Assembly: GCA_937920495.1 (NCBI GenBank)
Contig: CALEUQ010000027.1
Coordinates: forward strand, 32,842 to 96,841
DNA length: 64,000 bases
DNA from: an uncultured bacterium
GTDB lineage: Bacteria; Spirochaetota; UBA4802; UB4802
Direction of reading: 5' to 3'
In this document: positions 55,973 to 64,000 of the stretch, in pieces
How positions within the stretch are numbered: the stretch's first letter is position 1
Layout: every line of letters begins with the position of its first letter
Notes under the pieces: generated by a model
Told to the model about the DNA's origin: nothing
Database searches by the model: none
The model's input: the letters and a program-made list of their open reading frames with translations, nothing else
Program-made: the position numbers and the translations under genes

Positions 55973-58408
55973 TTATTGAAACTTTAGCATAACTCCATTA
56001 TCAAGATAATACATTGTAGTTTTCACAATTGTTACCACTTCAAATGGATGCTCCAGACCACACCAGTCAGCAATCACACTGTCAGGGCGTATTGAACCTT
56101 CACCCACCGGAATAAGTAACTCAACACTGTCGTTATAAATTTGGAACTGTACAATGGCATCATCAAATCGCAAATTCTTCAATCCTTTTTTTGTCTTCTT
56201 GACTATGTTTGTTCTATGTTCAAGATGACTGGTGAACGTATCATGTACAGTGGTATCGCTAAACAGTATTTTGTATCGTGCAAACGCAATTGAATGTAAA
56301 GCAACTGTTGTGTGTGTATGATGATATGCGGAAATTATCTCAAAGCCTTCAGGAAAATAATTTCCCAATGCACTGAGTATCTCTTCATTGCACTGTTCAT
56401 ACAGTTCAACATCAACATACTCACACAAGCTTTCATAACCCAGCGGCAATGCTGGTCCTGTTATAAGCCGCTGGTGCTTATTAAACCCTTGAGTGTAAGC
56501 CACTGGAACACAAGCCATACGCAGAGCACGCTTTATAATTTCCATGCAATCGATATGCCCTACAAAGCGAGCTTTCCCTTTTTTAGCATATAGCACGCGC
56601 AGAGTAGCAGTAACCTTATAGCGCTTTTCAAATGCCCCTGCCGCGTTTTTAAATGCATCCTTATCAAGTGCAGTTTTTTTAAACCTAACAGGGAATGTTT
56701 TGCCATCCCAGTCTGACTGCATCTTTTTGTGTATCAGCGTGTCAAAGCGAGTGTGTATAATATTCCAGGGCGATAGTTCCTGTAATTGCCTTTTTTCCAG
56801 ATACCTGCGCCAGTTGCCAAGCGTTTGTTGCAATGCATTATCCCAGATGCTAAAATTGAAATGCTCGCCCCATAAATCCAACCTAGCACCATCACTGTAT
56901 GCAGTAACAATTGCTTTGTTCACCATACTATCGCCACGCGCCAGCACTCCTTCAATGAGCGATGCGTACACATCATGATTTTTAATAGATACTGATTTTG
57001 GTACATTGCGCTTGATTTTTTGTATTACCTCAATGCAGTAGGCTTCATCCTGTTGTTTTTCATACTGGAATGGCGTGTGTGGTTTTGGCACAAACGGTGA
57101 GATAGTTACATTGAATTGCATCTTTTTGTTGATTGCGCATGCCTTGTTCAAGAATGCAATAATATCCGCTGCTTCATCAACATCCTCACATCCTGGAAGC
57201 CCTATCATAAAATAAAGCTTAATGCGCTGCCACCCCCTTTGCGATAACACATGTAATATATTCATGATTTCTTCTACCTCAAGTCGCTTGTACGCGCGAT
57301 AGCGAAGCGCATCGGAAGCAGACTCAACAGCAAAAGTAAGAGATGTCTTTTTTAAATCTGATATTGACTGGATGATATCAAGAGTATCCATATCCACTCG
57401 CAGAGAAGGAAGCGATATACTTACACCCTGCTCTATAAGCGGTGGCACAATGTAATTTAGAAGATCCACTATGTCAGAATAATCTCCCACACTCAGTGAG
57501 TGCAAGGACACATCGCCAAAGCCTGTTAATTGCACTGTGTGTAGTATTGCCTCTGCCACCTGCTTTGCGTCTGCCTTACGATACGGAAGCTCCCAGTAAC
57601 CAGCATGACAGAATTTACACAGGTTTTTGCAGCCTCTGTCCAGCTGAATGGAAACCCTGTCCTGCACACTGCGTATGGATGGCACCACAGGTCGTGTGGC
57701 CTCAAACGCATGAAACTTCTGCGCTGTCCTTTTATACACCGTGGGTGCTTTTACATCTATTAACGTTTGTCCGTCGTAGATAAATGTTACATCACGGCTG
57801 CATAACACTCCTTCAACCTTTGCAAGGCGTGTTAACACTTCATCTTTTGTTAGCTTTTTTGCCTTTTTCAAAAGAAGTATCTTCACAATCTCCACTATAG
57901 CTTCTTCGCCATCACCGGCAAAGATGGCATCAGCAAATGGCAAAAGTGGTGCTGGATTGCTTATTGCTTCACCACCAATGAGTATGATGGGGTAACCAGT
58001 GCCCCTGTCCTTTGCAAAAAAAGGAATATTACCTAAATCAAGAACCTGCAATATGTTGGTATACAAAAGCTCGCACGCTGCATTAAAGCCTAACACGTCT
58101 AGCTCACAGAGCGGCGTATACGTTTCAAGTGTATATAAAGGTGTATGTGAGTCTTTCAAAACCTTTTCAAAATCACGCTCCACAGCAAACACGCGCTCGC
58201 AGGCTGCTCCTTCAATTGCATTGACTGCACTGTATAAAATCTGAATGCCATTATTGGACATGCCTACTTCATACAGGTCAGGGAAGCATAAACCAACCTT
58301 AACCTGCGCATCAGGCTTTACTAACGCATTCCATTCACCACCTACATATCGTGCGGGTTTTGCAACCTGTGCCACAAGTCTGAAAATTTTTTCTTTGTCA
58401 ATTGCCAT
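55973..58408 (-). CDS. Radical SAM protein fused to DUF2344 (TIGR03960-type)
   Basis: 811 aa. A B12-binding-like N-terminal region with GGEAISNPAPLLPFADAIF, a radical SAM core with CKNLCKFC (CX3CX2C), and a C-terminal DUF2344 region from about residue 590 (YAKKGKARFVGHID, FNKHQRLITGPALPLG). This fusion is widespread; its reaction is not established, though tRNA or rRNA modification has been suggested for neighbours. Follows ksgA by 1 nt. Confidence 0.9.
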   Translation of the reverse strand: MAIDKEKIFRLVAQVAKPARYVGGEWNALVKPDAQVKVGLCFPDLYEVGMSNNGIQILYSAVNAIEGAACERVFAVERDFEKVLKDSHTPLYTLETYTPLCELDVLGFNAACELLYTNILQVLDLGNIPFFAKDRGTGYPIILIGGEAISNPAPLLPFADAIFAGDGEEAIVEIVKILLLKKAKKLTKDEVLTRLAKVEGVLCSRDVTFIYDGQTLIDVKAPTVYKRTAQKFHAFEATRPVVPSIRSVQDRVSIQLDRGCKNLCKFCHAGYWELPYRKADAKQVAEAILHTVQLTGFGDVSLHSLSVGDYSDIVDLLNYIVPPLIEQGVSISLPSLRVDMDTLDIIQSISDLKKTSLTFAVESASDALRYRAYKRLEVEEIMNILHVLSQRGWQRIKLYFMIGLPGCEDVDEAADIIAFLNKACAINKKMQFNVTISPFVPKPHTPFQYEKQQDEAYCIEVIQKIKRNVPKSVSIKNHDVYASLIEGVLARGDSMVNKAIVTAYSDGARLDLWGEHFNFSIWDNALQQTLGNWRRYLEKRQLQELSPWNIIHTRFDTLIHKKMQSDWDGKTFPVRFKKTALDKDAFKNAAGAFEKRYKVTATLRVLYAKKGKARFVGHIDCMEIIKRALRMACVPVAYTQGFNKHQRLITGPALPLGYESLCEYVDVELYEQCNEEILSALGNYFPEGFEIISAYHHTHTTVALHSIAFARYKILFSDTTVHDTFTSHLEHRTNIVKKTKKGLKNLRFDDAIVQFQIYNDSVELLIPVGEGSIRPDSVIADWCGLEHPFEVVTIVKTTMYYLDNGVMLKFQ

Positions 58409-58409
58409 A

Positions 58410-59249
58410 TCATTTCCTTACCGTGTAATGGTGTGCATAGTACTGTGCCAATGCAATAAAATCATCCAGTGAAAGCTCTTCGCCACGCACTGTGGGGTCA
58501 AAGCCTAATTCTTTAAATGCTTTTGTGATGTATTCATCATCACACGTAATATATGGTGAACGCTTGAGTGCTGTTTTTAGCATCTTGCGACGAGCCCAGA
58601 ATGCTGTTGCAACAAGCTGTTCAAAAAGCTCTTTTTCATTTTCCTGTAAAGGTATCGCTTTTTTACGTGTCAGTTGCACAAATGTTGAATGTACGTTTGG
58701 TTGCGGATAAAACGCAGCCGGTGGCACATCAAAAAGACGTTGTACTTCAAAATAGAGTTGCACACCTACGGTAAATGCAGAATAATTTTTATTTCCGGGT
58801 TTTGATAATAAGCGATCTGCCATCTCTTTCTGTATAAGGAAAAAACAGTGTGACGCTGTATACTGTTTTGCCACTTTAAAAATAATCTGCGATGATACAT
58901 TGTAAGGAAGATTGCCCACAATGCGTGTACAGCCACTAACTGGTGGCAATTTCAAAAAATCGTTGTGTACGATAGTTACCTGTGTCATTTCTGAAAATCT
59001 CTCTTGCAAAAGACGCACAAACCCTGCGTCTATCTCCACACAAATGATCTTTGTGGCAAGCCTGCTCAATGGTGCTGTGAGAATACCAGGACCGGGACCT
59101 ATTTCCAGTATGACGTCGGTTTGTGCAGGGCTGATAGCGGTAACTATCGCCTCAATATATTTTTCTGAAATTAAAAAATGCTGGCCATACGCTTTATTGG
59201 GCGATAGGCCACAGGCTTTCAGGTATGAAAGGATCTCCTTTTTATTCAA
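58410..59249 (-). CDS. ksgA: 16S rRNA dimethyladenosine transferase KsgA/RsmA
   Basis: About 279 aa. Dimethylates two adjacent adenosines in the 3' helix of 16S rRNA. YGQHFLISEKY, SAM loop EIGPGPGILT, and catalytic NLPYNVSSQI. The TTG at 59249 with AGAGAAG upstream gives a normal-length protein and an 8-nt overlap with fliG; a start at 59294 would add 15 unusual residues. Confidence 0.94.
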   Translation of the reverse strand: MNKKEILSYLKACGLSPNKAYGQHFLISEKYIEAIVTAISPAQTDVILEIGPGPGILTAPLSRLATKIICVEIDAGFVRLLQERFSEMTQVTIVHNDFLKLPPVSGCTRIVGNLPYNVSSQIIFKVAKQYTASHCFFLIQKEMADRLLSKPGNKNYSAFTVGVQLYFEVQRLFDVPPAAFYPQPNVHSTFVQLTRKKAIPLQENEKELFEQLVATAFWARRKMLKTALKRSPYITCDDEYITKAFKELGFDPTVRGEELSLDDFIALAQYYAHHYTVRK

Positions 59250-60258
59250 TATACTTCTCTTTTTCTTTTCTGAGGCTGATAATACCATTGTCATGCAGCT
59301 GACGCATTATCCTGACAATATTGTCCCGCGCTTCCTGTATCTCGGAAAGGCGAACGGGGCCCAAAGCTTCCATCTGGTGCATAATATCTGTTGCGCGATT
59401 CTTGCTCATATTTCGGAAAAACTTGAAACGGATTTCGTCGCCAGCACCTTTCAGCGCTTTTGCAATCACATAATCATTGTTTATTTCATCAATCAATATA
59501 CGCATCTCAGTATTGGTAAGGGAAAGAATATTCTCAAAGGTAAAGATCCGTGCCCGTATTTCATCAGCAATCTGCGGCATGGTGCTTTCAAAATACTCTA
59601 TAAGCTGCTTTTCCTGATCGCCACTTAAATGCGCCATGATATCAATAAGCGCATTGAGACCACCTGCTTTTGAACTGGATTGACCCTGATAGCGGTACTC
59701 ATCATATTTTTTGCGTAGAACACGCGAAATTTCAAGCACTGCATCAGGTGATGTGCGTTCCATCCTGGCCATGCGCAGGGTTACTTCCCTGGCAGTGTCT
59801 TTTGGAAGAAGCTTTATCACTTCAGCTGCCTTAGCAGCCGGTATGTAGGCAAGAGTCACGGCAATAGTCTGAGGATGTTCATTTTGCAAAAATGTAACAA
59901 TTAACTCGGCATCAATGTCATTTAAAAAGCCAAACCCCTTTTCCAGATCTTTATGTGTGAGCCGTTTTAAAATTTCTTTTGCTTTGTCCTGGCCAAAAGC
60001 TGCATATAGTATTTCTTTTGCAACATTATGCCCGCCAAAAGCAACTCCTCGTGCTTTCTTCAGTTCCAGCAAAAACTGTCCAATGAGTTCTTCCTTTTCT
60101 TCCGGCGAAAGCACATCAATCTTTGCAATCTCGGAAGCTAATTTATTGACGCTTTCCTCATCAAGAAATTTCATTATCTCTGATGCAACTTCAGGGCCAA
60201 GGGCCACTAAAAGCGCTGCAGCCTTTTCGGCACCGTTCATCTGGTCAATTGGTTTCAC
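59242..60258 (-). CDS. fliG: Flagellar motor switch protein FliG (variant torque region)
   Basis: 338 aa; GTG start overlapping rnfB by 14 nt. N-terminal domain with GAEKAAALLVALG, the EHPQTIA motif (127-133), and a C-terminal torque domain with FRNMS and GPVRL. The region between FRNMS and GPVRL reads ...RATDIMHQMEAL, where typical FliG has an acidic pair (DD or ED) on the helix facing the stator. Spirochaetes usually have two FliG paralogues; this may be the FliG1-like one. No other flagellar gene is adjacent. Confidence 0.93.
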   Translation of the reverse strand: MKPIDQMNGAEKAAALLVALGPEVASEIMKFLDEESVNKLASEIAKIDVLSPEEKEELIGQFLLELKKARGVAFGGHNVAKEILYAAFGQDKAKEILKRLTHKDLEKGFGFLNDIDAELIVTFLQNEHPQTIAVTLAYIPAAKAAEVIKLLPKDTAREVTLRMARMERTSPDAVLEISRVLRKKYDEYRYQGQSSSKAGGLNALIDIMAHLSGDQEKQLIEYFESTMPQIADEIRARIFTFENILSLTNTEMRILIDEINNDYVIAKALKGAGDEIRFKFFRNMSKNRATDIMHQMEALGPVRLSEIQEARDNIVRIMRQLHDNGIISLRKEKEKYIE

Positions 60259-61108
60259 GTTTGATTACCATAACTTTTTTAAAGTCAATAACATTTTGCG
60301 GGCAAACTTCAGCACATTTTCCGCAATTGATGCATAATTCATAATCAATTACTGCTAAAAAGTTTTCCACTTTGATTGCGGTATCAATGTCAGGATTGTC
60401 TTTAAAAACTTCCTCGCGGCATACTTTTTCACATCGCTTGCACGCAATACATCCAACGCTGCACCCTTGCTTCATTATTGGTGCCTTCTGTTTATTGCGG
60501 CACATCACATACACATCAACTGTACTATCTAACAAGCTTATTATTTTGCGCGGGCACGCTTCAACGCAGTTTCCACAACCAGTACATTTATCTACATCAA
60601 CAAATGGCAGCCCCCTATCGTCCAGATGGATGGCATCAAACGGGCATGCACGCACACAATCACCCAGCCCAAGGCATCCATATTCGCACACCTTGAAACC
60701 ACCCATAACAAGCTGAGCAGCAGTGCAACTGTGAGGTCCATCATACATAAACCTGATCTTGGTTTCATTAATGCCACCCTGGCAGTGAACACGGGCTATT
60801 CGTTTGGCACCAACTTCAGCTTCTATGCCCATGATCTCCGAGATTTTCTTTACACTATCAGGACCACCAACAGGGCAAAGGTTAATTGCCACACCCTGCT
60901 CAACTATGTGCATAGCATATCCTGCACAACCGGGGAATCCACATGCACCACAATTTGCCCCGGGAAGCGCTTCCATTACCTTTTCTATACGTGGATCTTT
61001 TTTTACTTTTAACAAATCTTTAGCTAGCGATAGCAAAATACCACACGCCAGGCTCAAGATAGTTATACTGATGATTGACGGCACAGAAGGGAAAAGTATA
61101 TCCAGCAT
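60245..61108 (-). CDS. rnfB: RnfB-like electron-transport ferredoxin
   Basis: 287 aa from ATG 61108 (GAGG 6 nt upstream). One N-terminal transmembrane helix, the 4Fe-4S Fer4_21 domain CGACGFPGC, then multiple 4Fe-4S motifs (CLGLGDCVRAC, CTGCGNCVEAC, CINCGKCAEVC). The family feeds electrons to a Rnf-type ion-pumping complex; no other rnf gene is in the window. Overlaps fliG, so they are in one operon. Confidence 0.9.
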   Translation of the reverse strand: MLDILFPSVPSIISITILSLACGILLSLAKDLLKVKKDPRIEKVMEALPGANCGACGFPGCAGYAMHIVEQGVAINLCPVGGPDSVKKISEIMGIEAEVGAKRIARVHCQGGINETKIRFMYDGPHSCTAAQLVMGGFKVCEYGCLGLGDCVRACPFDAIHLDDRGLPFVDVDKCTGCGNCVEACPRKIISLLDSTVDVYVMCRNKQKAPIMKQGCSVGCIACKRCEKVCREEVFKDNPDIDTAIKVENFLAVIDYELCINCGKCAEVCPQNVIDFKKVMVIKRETN

Positions 61109-61191
61109 AGTTAACCTCAACGTTTCAGTCTACTTACGCATTGTGCATTACACCATATAAAAAAGTCAATACAGTTGCAATTAAAAAATTC

Positions 61192-61220
61192 TTGCAATAA
61201 TAGCATTATACCGATAGTAT
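61192..61220 (+). promoter_or_regulatory. Promoter candidate for the GHKL ATPase gene
   Basis: TTGCAA (61192-61197), 17-bp spacer, TAGTAT (61215-61220), 20 bp before the ATG. The -10 overlaps a CCGATAGT near-match. Confidence 0.4.
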
Positions 61221-61239
61221 ATGTAAAATCAACGAAATA

Positions 61240-61908
61240 ATGACTATTAACTCTATGGCACCAATAACATCACAGGACATTTTACACGAGATACTATCGG
61301 CAATAAATAAAAACCAGGAGGTAGTTTTTGTAAGCTATTCAATCCTTGATGAAACTGAGAAACACATACAGTATGCATTAAGTAAAATACTGGAACGGCA
61401 TAATAAATCAGACCTCTACACACCTATTTATTCATCAATAAAGGAACTCTTAGCCAATGCAGTAAAAGCTAATGCAAAATATATTCTTATTAAAGAAGGT
61501 GAGATAAAAAATCCAGATGACATCATGGAAGTTGTTACCAAAGTACGGAATATACTCAATGAGGAATCGCTTCTTTTGTATGGGATAAAGGCAAAACAGT
61601 ACGGATTATCCACCAGGATATATCTAAAACCGCAACCAACACGCCTCACAATTGAAATAATAAATAATTTGCCAGTAACTCAGAAGGAACTGGAACGCAT
61701 ACGAGAAAGAATTGAACGTTCCTCTCATTACGATAGTATTGCTGATTTTTATCTTGAAAATCCTGACCCTGCAGCCGAAGGCATGGGTTTGGGATTATCC
61801 ATGGTGGTGGTACTTCTAAAAAGTGTGGGTATACCTTATACCAACTTTAATTTATATACCGATTTTAAAACAAAAACAATTGCACGTATCATCATTCCAC
61901 TTATTTAG
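61240..61908 (+). CDS. Stand-alone GHKL (histidine-kinase-like) ATPase
   Basis: 222 aa. N-box SSIKELLANAVKANAKY (about 68-84) and glycine-rich G-box AAEGMGLGLSMV (about 184-195), but no dimerisation/phosphoacceptor helix, sensor or membrane segment. Such lone GHKL domains act as anti-sigma-type kinases or chaperone-like ATPases; which applies here is not clear. Its stop overlaps the convergent tetR gene by 8 bp. The first ATG is used; an ATG five codons later is possible. Confidence 0.75.
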   Translation: MTINSMAPITSQDILHEILSAINKNQEVVFVSYSILDETEKHIQYALSKILERHNKSDLYTPIYSSIKELLANAVKANAKYILIKEGEIKNPDDIMEVVTKVRNILNEESLLLYGIKAKQYGLSTRIYLKPQPTRLTIEIINNLPVTQKELERIRERIERSSHYDSIADFYLENPDPAAEGMGLGLSMVVVLLKSVGIPYTNFNLYTDFKTKTIARIIIPLI

Positions 61909-62521
61909 GCTTTGCTTCAAGAAACGACATTATCATCTTCATGGAAGTTTTTGCCAGGTGGTCTATATTGTAAAGCTCGTGATTAAAGGTCCATTGTATG
62001 GCAACATTCATTACCATTGCCACGATGACATGTGCCGCTTGCCGTGGATCAACCGGTTTAAATACACCCTGACTCACGCCATCTTCAATAACCTTAACAA
62101 CCTCATCGCATAATTGTGTATAAATTTCAGTATTTATGTGTTTCACCCGTTCATTAATAGGTATCTGTGCCCAAAAATCAACTAACACCGTATAAAATGC
62201 AGGGTGACGTTTTGCCGTAACAATAAATGCGATGACAATAGCGCGCATCCGGCGTTCAGGTGTGCGGTATTTTGCAGCGCGTTTGCTGATATTTTTTTTA
62301 ATTATTATGTAGATTTGTTCAAGCAAATAGATAAGTATATCTTCTTTGGATTTAAAATAGTGCAGTACACCACCTTTGGATAGACCAGCATTCTTTGCTA
62401 TATCATCCAGAGTAAAGTTATTATATCCTTTTGCAGATATAACCTCATAGGCTGCTTTTATTATCTGTGTTTTTCTTTGTTCTTCTTTTTCCGCTCTGGC
62501 TTCGGGTTTTAATCGTGGCAT
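61901..62521 (-). CDS. TetR/AcrR family transcriptional regulator
   Basis: 206 aa. N-terminal helix-turn-helix FTLDDIAKNAGLSKGGVLHYF (about 35-55), then an all-helical ligand domain. GAGG before the ATG. The gene it controls is not obvious; nearest are the COG0731 radical SAM gene upstream and the GHKL ATPase downstream. Confidence 0.9.
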   Translation of the reverse strand: MPRLKPEARAEKEEQRKTQIIKAAYEVISAKGYNNFTLDDIAKNAGLSKGGVLHYFKSKEDILIYLLEQIYIIIKKNISKRAAKYRTPERRMRAIVIAFIVTAKRHPAFYTVLVDFWAQIPINERVKHINTEIYTQLCDEVVKVIEDGVSQGVFKPVDPRQAAHVIVAMVMNVAIQWTFNHELYNIDHLAKTSMKMIMSFLEAKPK

Positions 62522-62732
62522 ATACGTATCCTCTTACTATTATGTATTCTATTGCATGGTAGATCCTGGCACAGAATTATGCACAACATTATAAAAATAT
62601 TGTTTATACAATTATGGCTATTTTTTTTCAATTTGTAAAGTTTTTTTGCAAATTTAAAGAAAATTATATAATAAATTGCATTGGCCATCAAAAGCTTCCG
62701 ATATGTATTTTTTTCATTATGATGAACAAACA

Positions 62733-63668
62733 TTATAATTTTCTGTAAAACCTTCCACGAGCTTCATCATAATATTTCACTATACCCTGTTGTGTCAGCT
62801 CATCAAGAATCTTTTCCACAATATGTGTTTCCTTTCCCAGCGAATATGCTAAATCTTCTACTGTGGATGGCCTGCGCTCTATGGTTGCAAGTATCATTTC
62901 TTTCAATGGCAGCGATAGTTCAAGCACCCGGTATAAAGGTGTGCCGGGAATATCCACCGGTATTGGTGTAAAAAACTTAGCATACGTGGTAAGATCCACC
63001 ACGCGAGCTTTCTTAACCCACTGTTCTGTGCCGGGCCTATCTAAGTAGTTAAGCTGCACTCTGTGTGGCTGTATAAACCGTGCGGCATCCGCCAGCGCCT
63101 GTAATTCCGGTAGCAAGTCATTTATGCCAGGCACAATAAATATTTCCAGAATAAGCAATCCACCATACTCTTTTTTAAACTGAGCTATCCCTTCAATAAT
63201 TGTGTTCAGTGTCAATGATATGTGTGGCCTGCATAATTTTTTAAATGTACTTTCAGTTGCTGCATCCAACGATGGTACTACAATATCAGCGTTATACAGG
63301 CGCCTGCGAACATCTTTATTCCATAATAAGGTTCCATTTGTAAGAACAGCTATTTTATAGCGATAGTTACTTTTGATATGGTCTATGATGGTGCCAATAC
63401 CGCTGTGCAATGTAGGCTCACCTGAGCCTGAAAAAGTAACCACGTCAAGAAGCGGATTTTGCCTGAGGATAGAATCAAGCTCTTGTATTACGTCTTTGGT
63501 GGGCACATATTCTTTTATTTCATCAGTGAGCAGTGTAGTTCTGCCACACTCGCAATACACACAGTTGAGCGTGCAGGTCTTATGCGGCACAAGATCCACA
63601 CCTAGCGATACCCCTAACCTTCGTGATTGCACTGGACCAAAGCAATATTGTAGTGGTTTTTCTCTCAT
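62733..63668 (-). CDS. COG0731-type radical SAM protein with C-terminal winged helix
   Basis: 311 aa. QYCFGPVQSRRLGVSLGVD then CTLNCVYC (CX3CX2C), FSGSGEPTLHSGIG and VLTNGTL mark the COG0731 group related to wyosine-type tRNA enzymes. The last ~65 residues form a predicted winged helix (ERRPSTVEDLAYSLG...). The role is unknown. Its upstream region is the REP-like repeat field. Confidence 0.85.
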   Translation of the reverse strand: MREKPLQYCFGPVQSRRLGVSLGVDLVPHKTCTLNCVYCECGRTTLLTDEIKEYVPTKDVIQELDSILRQNPLLDVVTFSGSGEPTLHSGIGTIIDHIKSNYRYKIAVLTNGTLLWNKDVRRRLYNADIVVPSLDAATESTFKKLCRPHISLTLNTIIEGIAQFKKEYGGLLILEIFIVPGINDLLPELQALADAARFIQPHRVQLNYLDRPGTEQWVKKARVVDLTTYAKFFTPIPVDIPGTPLYRVLELSLPLKEMILATIERRPSTVEDLAYSLGKETHIVEKILDELTQQGIVKYYDEARGRFYRKL

Positions 63669-63973
63669 AAAGTATAATGTAGCACTGAAGTTTCAAAGAA
63701 GCTAATTATTAGGCTCTGACCCCTTTATTCCCGACTTGTGTCGGGACAGGCCACGTCTTGTGTTGGGATAGGCTTGATTTTAATGCTCTGACCCCTTTTT
63801 TTCAACTTGCTCTGTATGCTCTGCGCTGTCTGCGTGATATTTTTTTAGGCTCTGACCCCAAAAATTTTCCCAAAATTTTTAAAAAAATTCCCACAACCTT
63901 TTACAATTTTCCCACCAGATGCGTTGTATATACATAGAATCTATTACAAAAACGTAACACATGGAGGAATACT
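63669..63973. other. 305-bp REP-like repeat field upstream of the RAYT start
   Basis: Three GCTCTGACCCC units, a TCCCGAC-TTGT-GTCGGGA hairpin (63729-63746) with a degenerate second copy at about 63754-63775, then an AT-rich leader into the transposase. Confidence 0.7.
63711..63859 (+). repeat. Three GGCTCTGACCCC units (RAYT-associated repeat)
   Basis: Units at 63711-63723, 63785-63795 and 63847-63859, all in the same orientation and centred about 65-75 bp apart. GGCTCTGACCCC-like words often border REP-associated transposase genes. Confidence 0.8.
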
Positions 63974-64000
63974 ATGGCCAGGAAATTGCGTGTACAGCTT
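63974..64000 (+). CDS. REP-associated tyrosine transposase (RAYT/TnpA_REP), 5' fragment
   Basis: Only nine codons are visible: MARKLRVQL, with GGAGG 6 nt upstream. Its N-terminus matches the MARPLRI-type start of TnpA_REP (IS200/IS605-like Y1) proteins, and the flanking GGCTCTGACCCC units fit. The rest lies beyond the window, so the call rests on context. Confidence 0.6.

Larger units (their letters stand above)
350..63367. repeat. Dispersed 8-bp word GCGATAGT, 27 copies
   Basis: Counted by hand. Plus strand starts: 350, 5694, 7693, 8653, 24295, 26805, 31701, 37361, 50224, 51647, 51748, 56770, 62912, 63360. Minus strand (ACTATCGC): 765, 6328, 9530, 15238, 17265, 22781, 24703, 35921, 38641, 44430, 49989, 56927, 59143. 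The extended consensus is about GGCGATAGTT(A/C)C: G precedes in 15 copies and T or A follows in 23. Under independent bases about one or two would be expected. Confidence 0.85.

Noticed and set aside
350..63367. GCGATAGT as a CRISPR-like or polar Chi/KOPS signal
   Set aside because: Spacing is irregular and copies are dispersed; the strands are balanced (14 vs 13), and genes run in both directions.

Overview
The window looks like a piece of a diderm, flagellated, spirochaete-like chromosome with about 39-40% G+C by eye. The evidence is several lipoproteins with lipoboxes, an Omp85-type outer-membrane barrel, fliG, c-di-GMP-type (GGDEF, PilZ-like) proteins, and an hrcA-grpE-dnaK-dnaJ order under a CIRCE operator. 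The phylum call is an inference. Nearly everything is housekeeping. There is no prophage, CRISPR array or intact insertion sequence; the only mobile-element trace is at the far right end.

Layout. 1-3.6 kb: 3' part of mfd, then a SurA_N-like lipoprotein closed by a clear terminator. 3.6-8.3 kb: a radical SAM protein, two lipoproteins (one with four PPC-like repeats) and a small membrane protein leading into recG. 10.3-16.3 kb, minus strand: tilS, then ftsH, an unrecognised 554-aa protein and a SEC-C protein. 16.6-18.3 kb: phosphoglucomutase/phosphomannomutase. 18.5-28.3 kb, minus: secA, a GlmM-like mutase, aspS, phoH, a 7TM-HD (PgpH-type) protein and ybeY. 28.6-32.2 kb, minus: obg-proB, and a tRNA-CAU/rplU/prp/rpmA block. 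32.5-39.1 kb, minus: an unusual protease-propeller-barrel protein, hisB-hisH-hisA, a GGDEF protein and a small membrane protein. 39.6-46.7 kb: a PilZ-like membrane protein (+), then on the minus strand the CIRCE-controlled chaperone operon and a two-gene unknown operon. 46.9-55.7 kb: carB, a HerA/DUF853 ATPase, inositol-3-phosphate synthase, a B12/radical SAM protein (all +) and an SDR (-). 56-61.1 kb, minus: rnfB, fliG, ksgA and a DUF2344-fused radical SAM protein, tightly overlapped. 61.2-64 kb: a lone GHKL ATPase (+), a TetR regulator and a COG0731 radical SAM protein (-), then repeats that lead into the first codons of a REP-associated transposase cut by the window edge.

The strongest unexplained signal is a short non-palindromic word, GCGATAGT. 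I found it 27 times by hand scan (14 on +, 13 on -), where about one or two are expected. It lies in several reading frames and in intergenic DNA, so selection appears to act on the DNA word itself (uptake-sequence-like, HIP1-like or a modification target). Other notable points: a roughly 120-bp dispersed intergenic repeat, a Prp protease whose L27 partner lacks the cleavable extension, a FliG lacking the usual acidic pair in its torque region, and a fusion of a zinc metallopeptidase, a TolB-like propeller and an Omp85-like barrel.
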